In this document: in pieces, positions 49,845-60,665 of the stretch
Numbering within the stretch: position 1 is the stretch's first letter
Layout of the letters: each line of letters begins with the position of its first letter
NCBI GenBank assembly: GCA_947568835.1
Contig: OX387609.1
Span: forward strand, 7,145,660-7,209,659
Direction of reading: 5' to 3'
Length of the DNA: 64,000 nucleotides
From: Protonemura montana
Lineage: Eukaryota > Arthropoda > Insecta > Plecoptera > Nemouridae
Program-made: the position numbers and the translations under genes
Notes under the pieces: generated by a model
What the model saw: the letters and a program-made list of their open reading frames with translations, nothing else
The model's database searches: none
Told to the model about the DNA's origin: nothing

Positions 49845-49880
49845 GTTGTGGGGTGTTTAACGACGCTCTGTTCTGACATG
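49845..49880 (-). repeat. Solo SINE 3' tail
   Basis: On the minus strand GTCAGAACAGAGCGTCGTTA then AACACCCC matches the SINE terminus. Confidence 0.45.
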
Positions 49881-50459
49881 GACAAGAAGTTTTGCAGGAA
49901 ACGATAAGTAATTGAGAAAGACAACTGAAAACGAACATGAAAATTGATTTCCTGGATGAATCACGTTCCCCTTCCATACAACATACAATATAATACAATA
50001 CACACTGCAAGAAAGGAATTATTGTGAAATCTTCGAGGTTTATTTTATTTTTTGCGTTCCTGTATAGGTACAATTAAACCATTCAAATACCGATTTAGTT
50101 TAACTAGAGAATAACAAAAATATGCACATTCATCAGTTGTTTTAAAGCCACAAAATTTTAATTATCTTGGTTTGCCGTTTTAGATTTCCGGTTACCCTAG
50201 AAAATGTCCTCGTCAGTTTACAAACCAGAGTGCAAAAAGTATCTAAAAAAATTATTTCACTTGTTGTGAAATATGAGAAAAAAATAAAGAAAACCACATG
50301 AAAAATGAACGGAAAAGATACACGCACATTTCAAATAGATTATAATCTATTTCACCCTCTAAAAGCGTCAACGTCATCGTCTACTCATCTATCCAACAGA
50401 AATATGTACAATTTTCTAGTGCTTAACCTCTGACCTTTACAATAACGTAATCCATCTGT

Positions 50460-50790
50460 AATAATATAACATAATTGCCCCTGCCGCACGCTAACAATCA
50501 CCGAAAAATAGAACGCCGAATAAAACCTCTAATAACACGAGCTCGTAATCAATCTGAAAATAAGTACATTTCCTATAAACCACGCAGGGAGGTCCCCGCG
50601 CCCTCACCCTACCCCTCTGTGAGTGGTAAGTGCATCCTGGGATGTCCTGTGGAGTGATAAGTGGCCTCGCCGATAAACCTAATAGCGACGCTATGGGCGT
50701 CGGATTAATGGAATAGCCTTGTTTTTTTTCTGCACGACGCCAATATATTCTCACTACGACGCCGATATTGCATTGAGGCTAGAGTCGGGG
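50460..50790. promoter_or_regulatory. Candidate regulatory block in the gene desert
   Basis: GC-richer than the desert around it, with several homeodomain-type sites: TAATCAAT (50546-50553), GGATTAATGG (50702-50711, Bicoid/Otd type) and ATAAAAC. It also carries repeated GACGCC/GGCGTC words. Open frames crossing it are short and resemble no family. Enhancer function is inferred. Confidence 0.3.
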
Positions 50791-52592
50791 GTAAGGTGTT
50801 GAGAAATTATCAAATGATAATATTTTTGAAATGCAATTTTTTTTTCAGGAAAGTCGAGAAATTATCTAGTCGATCAATGTTTTTATAGCATAAAATAATA
50901 GATTAAAGATACGGGTTAATAATGAAATATTAAATATTGACTATTAAATATCATACACTCTTCAGGGATGTTTAATTAAGTTGCACAGGTACCTACAGTT
51001 AGTGTAAATGGCAGCTATTGTTTGTGTATTTATTTTATTGTTTGTTATGTGTAGACATTTTATCTACTGACTGTCTGTATTTCATGTATTTTATCGTCCT
51101 GAAAATACATTTTTACGTTTGATTTGTTTTATTTAAGAGAAATCACTAAATTAAAATATTTTTGAAATTCAAGATTTTTGTAGGCATTATTTTTTAGCAT
51201 TTCATTAAATAAAAAATAAAAAATATATAAAGGCAAGCCACGTAATTAAAATATAAAGTAGTCTATAACGGTGAGATCGTTGAAAATTTCATTTGACGCT
51301 ATTTGTGTTATTAATCTACTGATTGTATGTTTAGTAATTGAACTACGATGTAGTTCTTTAAAATTCGTAATTAAAACCGGTTTGTGGGTCTAATTAACCT
51401 CAGATAATAAATTTATTTAAAATTACGAGTAGATTGTACAACACGAGGATAAGGGAATTATTAGCACCTATTTCACAGCAAACTTTTACTTAAATGCAAC
51501 TGCCTAATTAAACTGAAAACACATTGGAAACCGTTTTGAAATGTAGGTATATTCTAGTTTTTAATTATTTTGATAAAATACTATATTCATTAAAACTTTA
51601 ATTATATAACGTATTTTGGGTTCAAAAGTGTAATAACCGTAGAATCTTTAAAAGCTACCGCGACATAGCACTAGATTGGGTATAAATGAAAATCAAGAAT
51701 ATTTTATATTATTTAAATAGAATACTAGATAAATCTAAGTAAAACAATCACAAATTCTAAAAATAATTAGTTAATCGTTTGATTTAATATCTTTTTACGC
51801 CTTTTGTCAAGAGATCCATCACGAATCGAATAAAAAAGTCATCACATTTGATTTGAACGAATTTGAAGGCAATCGAATCGTCATGCCAACTAACTTTGAA
51901 AGGAGGGATTTAAAATGTATCTTCACTAGCACTTCTGACTTACATCGAATTTGAAACAAAATGTTGGTCGCCAAAATAGTTTCCTCCTTTTGGAACCATG
52001 TGAAAACGGAAGAGATCATTAAATATGGGTGAAGCAGATGAGCAGAGAGGCAACGGTAACGGTCCTATCCAATTTTTACATCGTGGCAGGTAGCAAAGGC
52101 AAACTATAATGTCAATAAGAACATTTTGTGATACGCACATGTTTATGTTAAATAGTTTAACTTAACATTAGTTTTAACAATCTGTGGTTTCAATACAGAT
52201 TTTTAAGCCCAAGCGAAGCCGGATAGAAATATACTAGTATATTATTTTTGTCAATTTTAAATTACATCAGAATTCTTTCAGGCTTCGAGGAAATTCCTAT
52301 GCTATTTTCGCTTCTATGGAGGTGCCGTGCGCTCCAGCTAAAGACTTGGATGATTTCTTATAAACTCCACAGACCTGCTGTACACACTTTCATAGTTTGT
52401 TTAGCATCTCAGCCTACACTACTGCAAATAATTGTAATTTGTAATGATATCTTAAAGCGTGCCAAAAAAACCGTCGCGGTAATCGCCAATTTAACTTAAA
52501 CTCGATCTCCCTTTAACTGACTGGGCGTGTGTTCGGTGGTAATTGGGTTTGAAAATGTGCAGCTTGTGCCACACGCATCAGGGCAAACACGC

Positions 52593-52613
52593 GGGGGGAG
52601 GGAGGGGGGGGGG
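52593..52613 (+). other. G-rich run, potential quadruplex
   Basis: G6, A, G3, A, G10 in succession, with another GGG 12 bases upstream; enough tracts for an intramolecular G-quadruplex. It lies in a locally GC-rich stretch (52540-52690) of AT-rich DNA. Confidence 0.55.
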
Positions 52614-53100
52614 TTGTAAAAAGTTGAGTAAGGGATGTGTTAGTGTCGCACCCCGCGACGACCAAGGGGGGAAACGCTTAGTGGCACATGATATTCTAAA
52701 CTCTTTAAAAGCGCACCTTTTCAAAAGCCAGTTGAAAATTTTGTCCGAAAATTAGTGTAAAAACAGAGATCGAAAAAAAATCATTTATTGTGTGCATTTT
52801 TTATTGGTGGCTTAGTGGAAATTATTAATGGAAATAATTTTTACAAATTTAAACCCAATAATGTGAGTTGGTTTTAATAACTTTTATGACATTTGTCGGT
52901 TTCCCACTGGTTTTTGTTCCAATGTATAAAGATGTCCGCGTATCAGGTGACCTTGTCAAGGTACCTGTCACCGGCCAAACATTCTAGTTCCATTTGAAAA
53001 CATCTGTACGTCTTAAAATATATTTAGAAACAGAAAACATATTCAATCACTTCAACAAACAGCAGATAACATTTGTTTCCTAAAACAACCAATAACTTTT

Positions 53101-53145
53101 TGCCCTGACTTTGTGATTGGATGTCGCCATGGCAATTATCTTAAC
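53101..53145 (-). repeat. Dispersed CCATGG-core repeat, copy 4
   Basis: On the minus strand TTAAGATAATTGCCATGGCG then ACATCCAATCACA, nearly identical to the copy at 55240. Confidence 0.5.
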
Positions 53146-53959
53146 AATCACTTTACATACATTTTAAGACAATTTTAATACTGGACCTTGTCGAAAGTCT
53201 AATATCAAGAAAAACACTTAATATTAGCTTTAAGAATTTTCCTTTTCTAGTTTCTCCTCACAACCAAGTTATCCTCTGGTTGTAAAATGATAATAACAAT
53301 TTTTTTTCAGTTAGGAAGCCAAAAAAAAAAAATCCTTTAAAAGCGTTTAAATTTGCTTTATTCAGAATGTTTTGCATTTGGTTATGATAGACAAGACTAA
53401 ACACGTGACAAAAATTTGGCAGAAGTAAATAAAATGAGAGTAATAAAAAAAATAAAAAGCTTATACGAATTTTTATTTAAACACTATTGCCGCTTCTTAT
53501 AAACAGTCTGTCAAATTCGTACTACAAAAAAAGTGAAAAATATCCACACATTTTAAATCAGATTAAAGGCTCAAATAAAAAAAAAAAACTTGATCATGCT
53601 TCTTATCCTAACACTCAAAGATGAAACTCTTTAATCCTTCTGGACGTTGTGACAAAAAATGATAAGTCTGTAAATACTCGATGGTATAACTCATCCCAGT
53701 GACAAAAGGATGCTGGCTTACGATCGTCCTGGGGATTTGAGCACATCGGATTACGGTATACAAAGAACGACATGGACCACCGTTCACAAATACCCTAACA
53801 ATGTGCTGCAACGATTTACTGCACCGTTGCAGCAATTTACAACAAATACCGCTCATGTGAATTATTTTTTAGCTAATTGATCTTAGTGGATGTGTTTAAA
53901 TGAAAAATCCTCGATATTTTTGCTTTAAGTAGCTAGCGAATTTGACGAGAATTAAGCTT

Positions 53960-54045
53960 ATGATGGTTTTTAGACTCATGTCTACTTATTTATCCTTATC
54001 ACTAGTTTTAACCAAAAACTATTTGAAATGAGTTTTGAATCCTAA
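53960..54045 (+). repeat. 84-bp hairpin-rich dispersed repeat, copy 3
   Basis: ATGGTTTTTAGACTCATGTC through CACTAGTTTTA and AAAACTATTTGAA to GAGTTTTGAATCCTAA. An inverted fragment follows at 54105. Confidence 0.75.
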
Positions 54046-54104
54046 ATAAAACAACTAACTAAGTAAGTAACTTACTAACTAAGGACAACTAAGCATTACT
54101 AGCA

Positions 54105-54135
54105 TTCAAAACCCATTTTTAATAGTTTTTGTTAG
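54105..54135 (-). repeat. 84-bp hairpin-rich repeat, inverted fragment
   Basis: TAGCATTCAAAACCCA and TAGTTTTTGTTAG correspond to the 3' half of the family in opposite orientation to its neighbour. Confidence 0.6.
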
Positions 54136-55239
54136 AGTTAAGCTTATTTTGATCAAGATGGATCATTTGCAAGTTATGTCAATCTTTTTTGCGTTTTTGG
54201 TAGAAGAAACTGCGAAACTACAATACCAAACAGCAATAAATGTCCAAGGTTTTCGAAATTATTTAATTTCGAAAATTCGAAAAACTAATTCACTGTGCTA
54301 TTAAAATTTGTTTAATTAACAAAAAGAAACGTTGGACGTCTTCAATGAGTTCTATTTATATGAAAAAATTCATCAAAACATTACCTGTTTAAAATTTTTA
54401 TATCTTCGCACACAAAATCTAGGAGATATATAAATAACTTAACATTCAATTTCACTATGAGCTCATATTACATATTTTATACTCCGTACAACATCGAAGC
54501 AAACACAAAAATAAAATAAAATTCACACAAATGTGCATGTCTCGAATACCGTCTATAGGTATAGGCGCCATTACGCATGAATAGTTCCTAATTTAATCGA
54601 GAAACAAGCGGGTACCAATCTCGGCCCACTCACGGTTCATTAGGTGCAATTATTTTAAGTGACCATATACTCTTATACCCTTGTCCACTGTCTTGTACGA
54701 ACCTAATACAATATCGTAGCGGTAGACCCCCTTTTAAATAGGGTATAGTTACTCTATGGGTTGTTAGCCTGGGAGACGTAAACAGGAAGCAATTTTCAGG
54801 GGTTGACATGGTGTCCCATTAGATCTGGGGGCTGAGGGGGAGTTACAACGAAGATCGTTGGAAAGAAGAACTCTGCAGTTTTTTTTTTAGTATTTTGTTG
54901 TCTAATGCAAATTACAGGGGAAACTATGTAAGATACGAGAATAAAAATAGCATCTGAAAGTTCTTCTGAATTTTGTAGAAGCAATATATGTGATTTTTAT
55001 TTAATAATGGACATTTTCGAATAAATTAAATGTTAGCTTGAACATTAATGGAAATTAAATTTAAATTAATATGTTTTGCTGCGAAAAACACGTGTGTTTT
55101 TCATATTTTTCAAAACAGATATGTTTTGCTGAGAGGTTGAAAATTTTCTAAATCACCAGGTGTCCTATTGGAGAAAGTTCCTCTTTAACTCGAATTTAGT
55201 GCATTTAGGTACTTTCTTAACTACTAGATGAAGTGAGAG

Positions 55240-55276
55240 AATTAAGACAATTGCCATGACGACTTCCAATCACACG
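55240..55276 (+). repeat. Dispersed CCATGG-core repeat, copy 5
   Basis: TTAAGACAATTGCCATGACG then ACTTCCAATCACAC, matching the inverted copy at 53101. Confidence 0.5.
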
Positions 55277-56134
55277 CAGTGAAATTCAGATGTTTCTATG
55301 AGCCGGAGGCTGAACTAAGGGTTAACAAATGCTGTGTGACCGACCCTTGGCGAACCACAAATTTATCAAACAAAATCCCAATTGTAATAATAATAAAAAA
55401 TATATATACTTTCCATTCATTCCTGCAGGATATTGAAGATTTTCTGACTCGGCCATATTAAATATCATCTGCGAAAAAAAATCTAAACTCGATTTTTACT
55501 ACATCTATTTATACCAGCCCAGGAGGAGCAGATTTACGAGAGCCCACCATAAGAGAGGCGTCGCATTAACACTTGGTCAGATTTCAATTGCACGCCATGA
55601 CGTCCTAACATTTATTTCAAAACCCCAAGCACAAAAAAAAATATGATAATACTAAGATGGCGTACCATAACAAAATGGCTACAGCTCAATGGGCTAAAAA
55701 CCTAAATAGCAATTTGTATAGAGAATCCCTGTGGTGTATAAAGAAGGGTGCCATGGGTAAAATACGCGTTTGCCGTTCCGGCTATTGTGTTTAATATAGT
55801 AGTTATTTGTATCTGAAACTTATTGGGATCGTATATAGGGGTGTACAGACGAGCAGGGTGGAATTGAATTCATTATGGGTATTTTTTTTTTGTGTGTTAT
55901 TATGTGACTTCGAAAGACACCGAAGAACCGAAAAGTGGTCATGATAGTTGCTTTTGTCGGTAAACGAAGGCTGAAACCTCGTTCTTCTGTTTTGCTGCAA
56001 AATTCTGTTTTTGGGCCGCAAAACAGAAGAAAGAGGTTCCTGGCATTGCTCTTCATGTTTTTCTATTTGAGAATAAATTGTGGGCATATTTGTTTAATTA
56101 CGATTGGCCAGATGAAGAACATCCCTCCACTTAG

Positions 56135-56228
56135 TTTCTTCACTTAGCATTCAAAACCCAGTTCAAATAGTTTTTGTCAAAACTAGTGCTACGGTAAGAT
56201 AAACTAGACATATGTCTAAGAACCAGTA
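56135..56228 (-). repeat. 84-bp hairpin-rich dispersed repeat, copy 4
   Basis: Full-length inverted copy: CTTAGCATTCAAAACCCAGT, TTTTTGTCAAAACTAGTGCT, then AGACATATGTCTAAGAACC. Confidence 0.75.
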
Positions 56229-56269
56229 TAACGTTCCCTGTGAGTGAATTAATATCGAACCAAATCAGT

Positions 56270-56300
56270 ATGGTTTTTAGACTCATGTGTTTTAGACGCA
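56270..56300 (+). repeat. 84-bp hairpin-rich repeat, fragment
   Basis: TATGGTTTTTAGACTCATGT only; truncated. Confidence 0.6.
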
Positions 56301-56441
56301 TTCAATCAAAATCATTTAAAAAATCATTCAACCAAATATTAACGTATTTTTTATATTGTGTTTAGAGTGATTTAGATCAATTTATTTGGAGTGGTACCTC
56401 TTGATGGTACCTGAGACGTTACTCAAATGCATTGCAAACGG

Positions 56442-56904
56442 GTTTTGAAGAATTATTATTATTTGTGGTGTTTAACGACGCACTGTTTTGACAACTGGCC
56501 CTGCGGCACTGGTCTAATGGCGTCGGTGAAAGAGTGGATGATGATGAGGATGATGATGAACCTAACCTAGCCTAGAAGGGAGGAGGGGAAACCCGGTGCC
56601 GGCACGTAGCCTACTCCTGTCGAAAAGCACCAAGGGGACCACCGGCTTAACGTCCCTTCCGAAGGACGGTACAACTCAAACAGCAGGATTCCTCCACAAA
56701 TCCATGCTGTCGAGAGGTTGATAAGCAAGGCGAATGAAGTTGCTGTACTAACTTTCATCCCTCCAACCTCTCTCCCGAACAGAACTGGTCATGTGTATAA
56801 TGGTCACCCATTCAATACCTGACTCAGCGCAGTGTTGCTTAACTTCGGTGATCTAACGAGAACCGGTGTTTCCAACACGCCAAACCGTTCGGTGTTTTGA
56901 AGAA
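56442..56904 (-). mobile_element. 5S-rRNA-derived SINE, full-length copy with target-site duplication
   Basis: The element is 56453-56893, flanked by an 11-base duplication GTTTTGAAGAA (56442-56452 and 56894-56904). Read on the minus strand, its head matches 5S rRNA: ACACCGGTTCTCGT, GATCACCGAAGTTAAGCAAC and GAATGGGTGAC, the region carrying the 5S internal pol III promoter. A body of about 300 bases with no coding sense follows (TCCGGAAGG-like and CCGGCACCGGGTTTCC blocks), then CAAAACAGTGCGTCGTTAAA and a short tail. The 11-base duplication indicates LINE-type retrotransposition. Class: 5S-derived (SINE3-like). Confidence 0.85.
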
Positions 56905-57042
56905 GATAATTGAAATAGAAACTCAAACTTACATTCGTGTCTAACCAAATCACAACTGGGTTACACAATTGGCTACATTTATAATGTGGACAAAGTGTCA
57001 TAAAAAATAATAATTTAATGCAACAACAGAATGATTCAGGAA

Positions 57043-57491
57043 TATTAAACAATCGATTGATTAATATATGTGGTGTTAAACGACGCACTGTTTTGACGAC
57101 TGGCCCTGCGACACTGGTCTAATGGCGTCGGTGAATGAGTGGATGACGATGAGGATGATGATGAACCTAACATAGCCTAGAAAAGAGAAGAGGAAACCCG
57201 GTGCCGGCACGTAGCCTACTCCTGTCGAAGAGCACCAACGAAACTAACGGCTTAACGTCCCTTCCATAGGACGGTAAAACTCGAACAACAGGATTCCTCC
57301 ACAAATCCATGCTGTCGAGAGGTTGATACGCAAGGCGAATGAAGTTGCTGTACTAACTTGCATCCCTCCAACCTCTCTCCCGAACAGAACTGGTCATGTG
57401 TATGATGGTCACCCATCCAATACCTGACTCAGCGCAATGTTGCTTAACCCCGGTGATCCAACACGCCAAACCGTTCGGGTATTAAACAATC
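57043..57491 (-). mobile_element. 5S-rRNA-derived SINE, second copy with target-site duplication
   Basis: The element is 57055-57479, flanked by a 12-base duplication TATTAAACAATC (57043-57054 and 57480-57491). Same body and tail as the copy 600 bases to the left, in the same orientation, but the 5S head lacks about 20 bases (ACACCGGTTCTCGT region). The tail next to the left duplication reads as AATC-type repeats on the minus strand. Confidence 0.85.
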
Positions 57492-57881
57492 ATCGATTCT
57501 CACAAATAATTTTAATGTGAATTATGCTTGTTTTTATTTGGTATTTTTTCATATCACGCAAACAAAATGTAAAGCATGCACTGGGACTAAAAGATAGAGA
57601 ATTGTTTGAGACCTTAATCAATTTCTCATCATTAAATGACAAAAATACGCTCAGTCTAGAAATTTCTGGTCGGAAAATTTTTTGTTTATTTTTTATTTTT
57701 TATTTTTATTGTATTTATTTACCAGACAAAATCGTTGTCAAAACAGTACATTTATTGTTGGTTCTTCATTTCTGATCCATTTAACCAATAGTCAAAGATA
57801 GCAGAAAAAACCTGCTAGAGGGTCCAGAAAAGCCATGCGAAATCAGAATTAAATTGCAAATGGTTGCAATAGGCAGAGTAT

Positions 57882-57887
57882 TTTATT
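57882..57887 (-). terminator. Candidate poly(A) signal of the secreted ubiquitin-like gene
   Basis: AATAAA on the minus strand about 195 bases after the stop codon, next to a solo end of the inverted-repeat element. Plausible spacing for an insect 3' UTR, but AATAAA is common by chance in AT-rich DNA. Confidence 0.4.
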
Positions 57888-57889
57888 AT

Positions 57890-57920
57890 TAGGAACACTA
57901 ATAACCTCCCAAAATTGTTC
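57890..57920 (+). repeat. Solo end of the inverted-repeat (MITE) element
   Basis: TA followed by GGAACACTAATAACCTCCC matches the left terminal repeat of the element at 757-1007, differing at a few positions. It lies just after the poly(A) signal of the ubiquitin-like gene. Confidence 0.6.
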
Positions 57921-58079
57921 CTAATATTAAAGTTAAACCTTATTTTTTACCATCTCTTTTTCAATTACTATTAATTATCTTTGAAAATCCCCATTTTCTG
58001 TTCAATTTTACCCACATTCCAAGATAAAGAGATTTTGCCTTCAAATTAGAATAATCTATCTGTAGATATGTTCTATTTT

Positions 58080-58339
58080 TTAAACACTGGCCGCCCTAAC
58101 GGTCATCCTCAACACACTACCATTGACCACGTTGTAGTCTGCGAGCGACCTTCGATCTTCCAGCGATTGACCTTCGAACACATACAACTGTCTTCTTGCC
58201 GGTATCTTCTCCTTGGCTTCGATCTTCGACTTGACTATCAGCAATGTGTCAGACAACTTCACGTCCAGGGAAACATCCTTCTGTGAGGAACCGTTCAAGA
58301 TTTTAACGACAATCCTCACTCCTTTGCCCTGGGCTTCGA
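58080..58339 (-). CDS. Secreted ubiquitin-like protein, exon 2 (ubiquitin fold and C-terminus)
   Basis: Second and last coding exon of a two-exon gene of 108 residues. The acceptor is a pyrimidine-rich tract ending TTTTAAG at 58340; the phase-1 join to exon 1 gives Val23, then EAQGKG and the ubiquitin-like domain (residues 30-108, stop TAA at 58080-58082). Aligned by eye with ubiquitin it keeps K6, L8, G10, the SDT of helix 1, V26-K27, K29-I30, K33-E34, I36-P37, F45, G47, LED (50-52), R54, DYN (58-60), L67 and R72. It has a three-residue insertion in the first beta turn. I44 is Val, K48 is Gln and K63 is Asn, and the tail ends RAASV with no di-glycine, so it cannot be conjugated like ubiquitin. 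Codons are GC-richer than the surroundings. A minus-strand AATAAA lies at 57882-57887. The ubiquitin fold is secure; the biological role is unknown. Confidence 0.85.
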
Positions 58340-59631
58340 CTTAAAAGAGAGAAGAAGACTCTTATTAATATAACTATGTCTTTAATTCAGTAATCCTCTT
58401 TAGAAATCAACAATAAACAGAACAACTTTGACCCCTCGATACTGCAACGTTTCATTAATTCTTAAGGAATTGCAATTAACTGAATTGCATACAAATATAT
58501 ATCATTAAACTTTACGACTTTACATTAGGGAGTAGAACCACAATTTTTTTTTATGTGTCCGTTTGTTTATCTTTTTCTATGATAACTACCAGCTTTGCAA
58601 AATTAGGTATTGTTTAGTAGAACTTTTAAAAAATTTCTCGTGACATTCTGTTTAATAAAATTCTTGGCTCTCCCGTTAAGGTACCTTTATAGTAGACCGA
58701 AGAGAATAGCCTTTAGGCCCTAGGTAAGGCCCTTATGACCATTATTGGAATAGTGAACTAAAATTTAAAGGGCCGTTCAAAATTGGTAGGTGGTGGTGTT
58801 TTTCGTTAGATTTGATAACAGGAATGAATACTTCCAGGTTGCATTTAAAATTTAAGCACGTCTAGAAATTGGTTAAATCTTCTGAAATTGATTTTTGTCA
58901 TAGCATGCCATTTTTAATTTAATTTTCACCGATTGGAGTGTTACTGTGATAATTTACGATGAGATGAAGTATAATACGTTTTTCGATTTTTCAATCACGC
59001 ATCATTAGTACCTGCATAATTTGTCACATACTTTGCCAATTGAGAAGTCATTACCAACAAAAATTTCACATGTTACTTACCCTCTCTTAAAGCGAAATCG
59101 TGACAACTGATTAGATACATATACATTTTACAATCAATTTTCTGTGACTAAACTTTTACCACTTTTTCCATTCTTAGAACGATCGAAGTCATTTAAGTTT
59201 TTATCATAAAACTCAAAAATATTGCATAGAAAAGAAACTTCCAGGAGAGCGTATCCTATTTCATAACATAGATAGACTATAGTTAATTTTTAAATTTGCA
59301 GCTTTCTGTCAATAAATGTGCAGTTAAGAAAAAGACGGTTGAATTTTGATTAATGAATCGAAACATTTAAATTTTGGTGACGTTGTTTGTACTGCGATAT
59401 TATCAACAAATAAACATGATACACACATGTATACACAAACAAACTAATTAATAATAATGAAAAAAAATACTACTAATATTCTATTTCTTTTTAGAACCAT
59501 TCTGGAAAACCTCCCATGGGTAAAGAAGTGTACTAAAATCTTAAAATCCAACTTCATTATAGCATTAATTAAGTGACCACAGTGAAAATAACAAATGTAT
59601 CGGTCAATATTTAACAAATAAAAAGTCTTAC
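58340..59631 (-). other. Intron of the secreted ubiquitin-like gene
   Basis: Bounded by GTAAGA at 59631 and a pyrimidine-rich TTTTAAG at 58340, phase 1. AT-rich; I see no repeat or coding signal inside it. Confidence 0.7.
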
Positions 59632-59698
59632 CGGTCGAAATCAAAAGAAAACTTGCTAAAAACGCAGCCAGCAAAAATGTCTTTCCACTGAATCCCAT
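59632..59698 (-). CDS. Secreted ubiquitin-like protein, exon 1 (signal peptide)
   Basis: First coding exon: 22 codons plus one base. The ATG at 59696-59698 has an ideal context (AAAAATGG). The peptide is a classic signal sequence: MGFSGK, hydrophobic core TFLLAAFLASFLLI, then STG, with a probable cleavage after VEA once exon 2 is joined. The donor is CCG then GTAAGA at 59631, phase 1, which fits the phase of exon 2; the two exons total 327 nt including stop. The intron (58340-59631, about 1.29 kb) is AT-rich. Joining to exon 2 is inferred from matching phase, strand and splice sites, and from the lack of any in-frame ATG at the start of the exon-2 domain (its frame there opens with GTG). Confidence 0.8.
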
Positions 59699-59840
59699 TT
59701 TTGTGCGTGATGTAAATTGCTGTCAGACGAGTTCGCTGCTGAATGGTGAAGTGACTCGACATCAATCGCTTACAGAAGTTTGACCGTTTAATGCTATAGT
59801 TTATCAAAGTTTAAAGTTGATCGGGTTCACGTGCAATGAC
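59699..59840 (-). promoter_or_regulatory. Probable 5' UTR and promoter of the secreted ubiquitin-like gene
   Basis: Just upstream of the signal-peptide ATG. There is a GATA-type motif (TGATAA on the minus strand, near 59800), a weak CTATAG TATA-like site, and a CACGTG E-box at 59828-59833. GATA sites are common in gut and fat-body promoters of insects, which would suit a secreted protein, but this is inference from short motifs. Confidence 0.3.
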
Positions 59841-60272
59841 CATTAATTGGAGCAAAGGTCGATCTAATTTATGTTCATTTCGATTTTGCAACATCAGAAG
59901 AGCTCTTGTCTGAAAATGTTTAATATAGAAGTAAAACGACCAGAACTTTGTGAGTTTTATTTGTATATTTTTAAAAATTACAAATATTTCTTGGAAAACT
60001 CATCGATTGAAGATATTTACTTCGAATGTAAAACGTTTGAAACAAATTCCCTGTGAATTTCTAGCAATTATATCAAAACAAAGACTGACACTTTACCCTT
60101 GATAAGATCTAGGTACTGCGCACAACCATATGGAGGAGGTTATTTCAGAGATGTTTACATGTATATTACGTCAATTATACGTAATGTTTAATGCTTTATG
60201 CTTATTACTGAAATTATTTTATGTACTTTGACATTAAGTTCATTTACATACATATAATTGTGTAAACAGATA

Positions 60273-60665
60273 TCGAAAGGATTGACGTGTTTGAAACACC
60301 GGTTCTCATTAGATCACCTGAGTTAGCAACACTGCTCTGGGTCAAGTATTGGATGGGTGACAAAAAAAATGACCAGTTATGTTTAGAAGAGAGGTTGGAG
60401 GGATGAAAGTTAGTACTGCGATAGTAAGTTAAAGTTGGCACTCATCTCGAGTGTACCATCCTTCAGAAAGGACTTTAGGTCGGGAATTCCCTTGGTGTTC
60501 TTCGATAGGAGTAGGCTATGTACGAACGCCAGGTTTCCCCTCCTCCCTTCTAGGCTAGATTATGTACATAATTAGCCTTATCATCATCCACTCATTTACC
60601 CGTGCCTTTAGACCAGTGCCGCAGGGTCCGGTGTCAAAAAAGAGTATCATCAAATCCCACTAATT
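60273..60665 (+). mobile_element. 5S-rRNA-derived SINE, plus-strand copy
   Basis: Head: CGAAAGGATTGACGTG, AAACACCGGTTCTC, GATCACC, TTGGATGGGTGAC. Then the shared body, an altered tail and ACTAATTAATCA. Many substitutions against the copies at 56-57 kb; no convincing target-site duplication. Confidence 0.75.

Larger units (their letters stand above)
46960..56440. other. Intergenic DNA, gene desert part 4
   Basis: AT-rich, no supported gene. Contains a 20-A run at 48520-48539, a solo SINE tail at 49845, a GC-richer block at 50460-50790, a G-rich run at 52593-52613, CCATGG-core repeats at 53101 and 55240, hairpin repeats at 53960-54135 and 56135-56300, and GC-richer patches at 54550-54850 and 55500-55620. 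Confidence 0.55.

Noticed and set aside
56567..57088. Minus-strand open frames of 63 and 94 residues
   Set aside because: They lie in or run into the 5S-derived SINE body, which is non-coding.
58319..58339. Treating the ubiquitin-like exon as a complete intracellular gene starting at 58319
   Set aside because: That codon is GTG. The frame continues upstream to a clear splice acceptor whose phase matches the signal-peptide exon.
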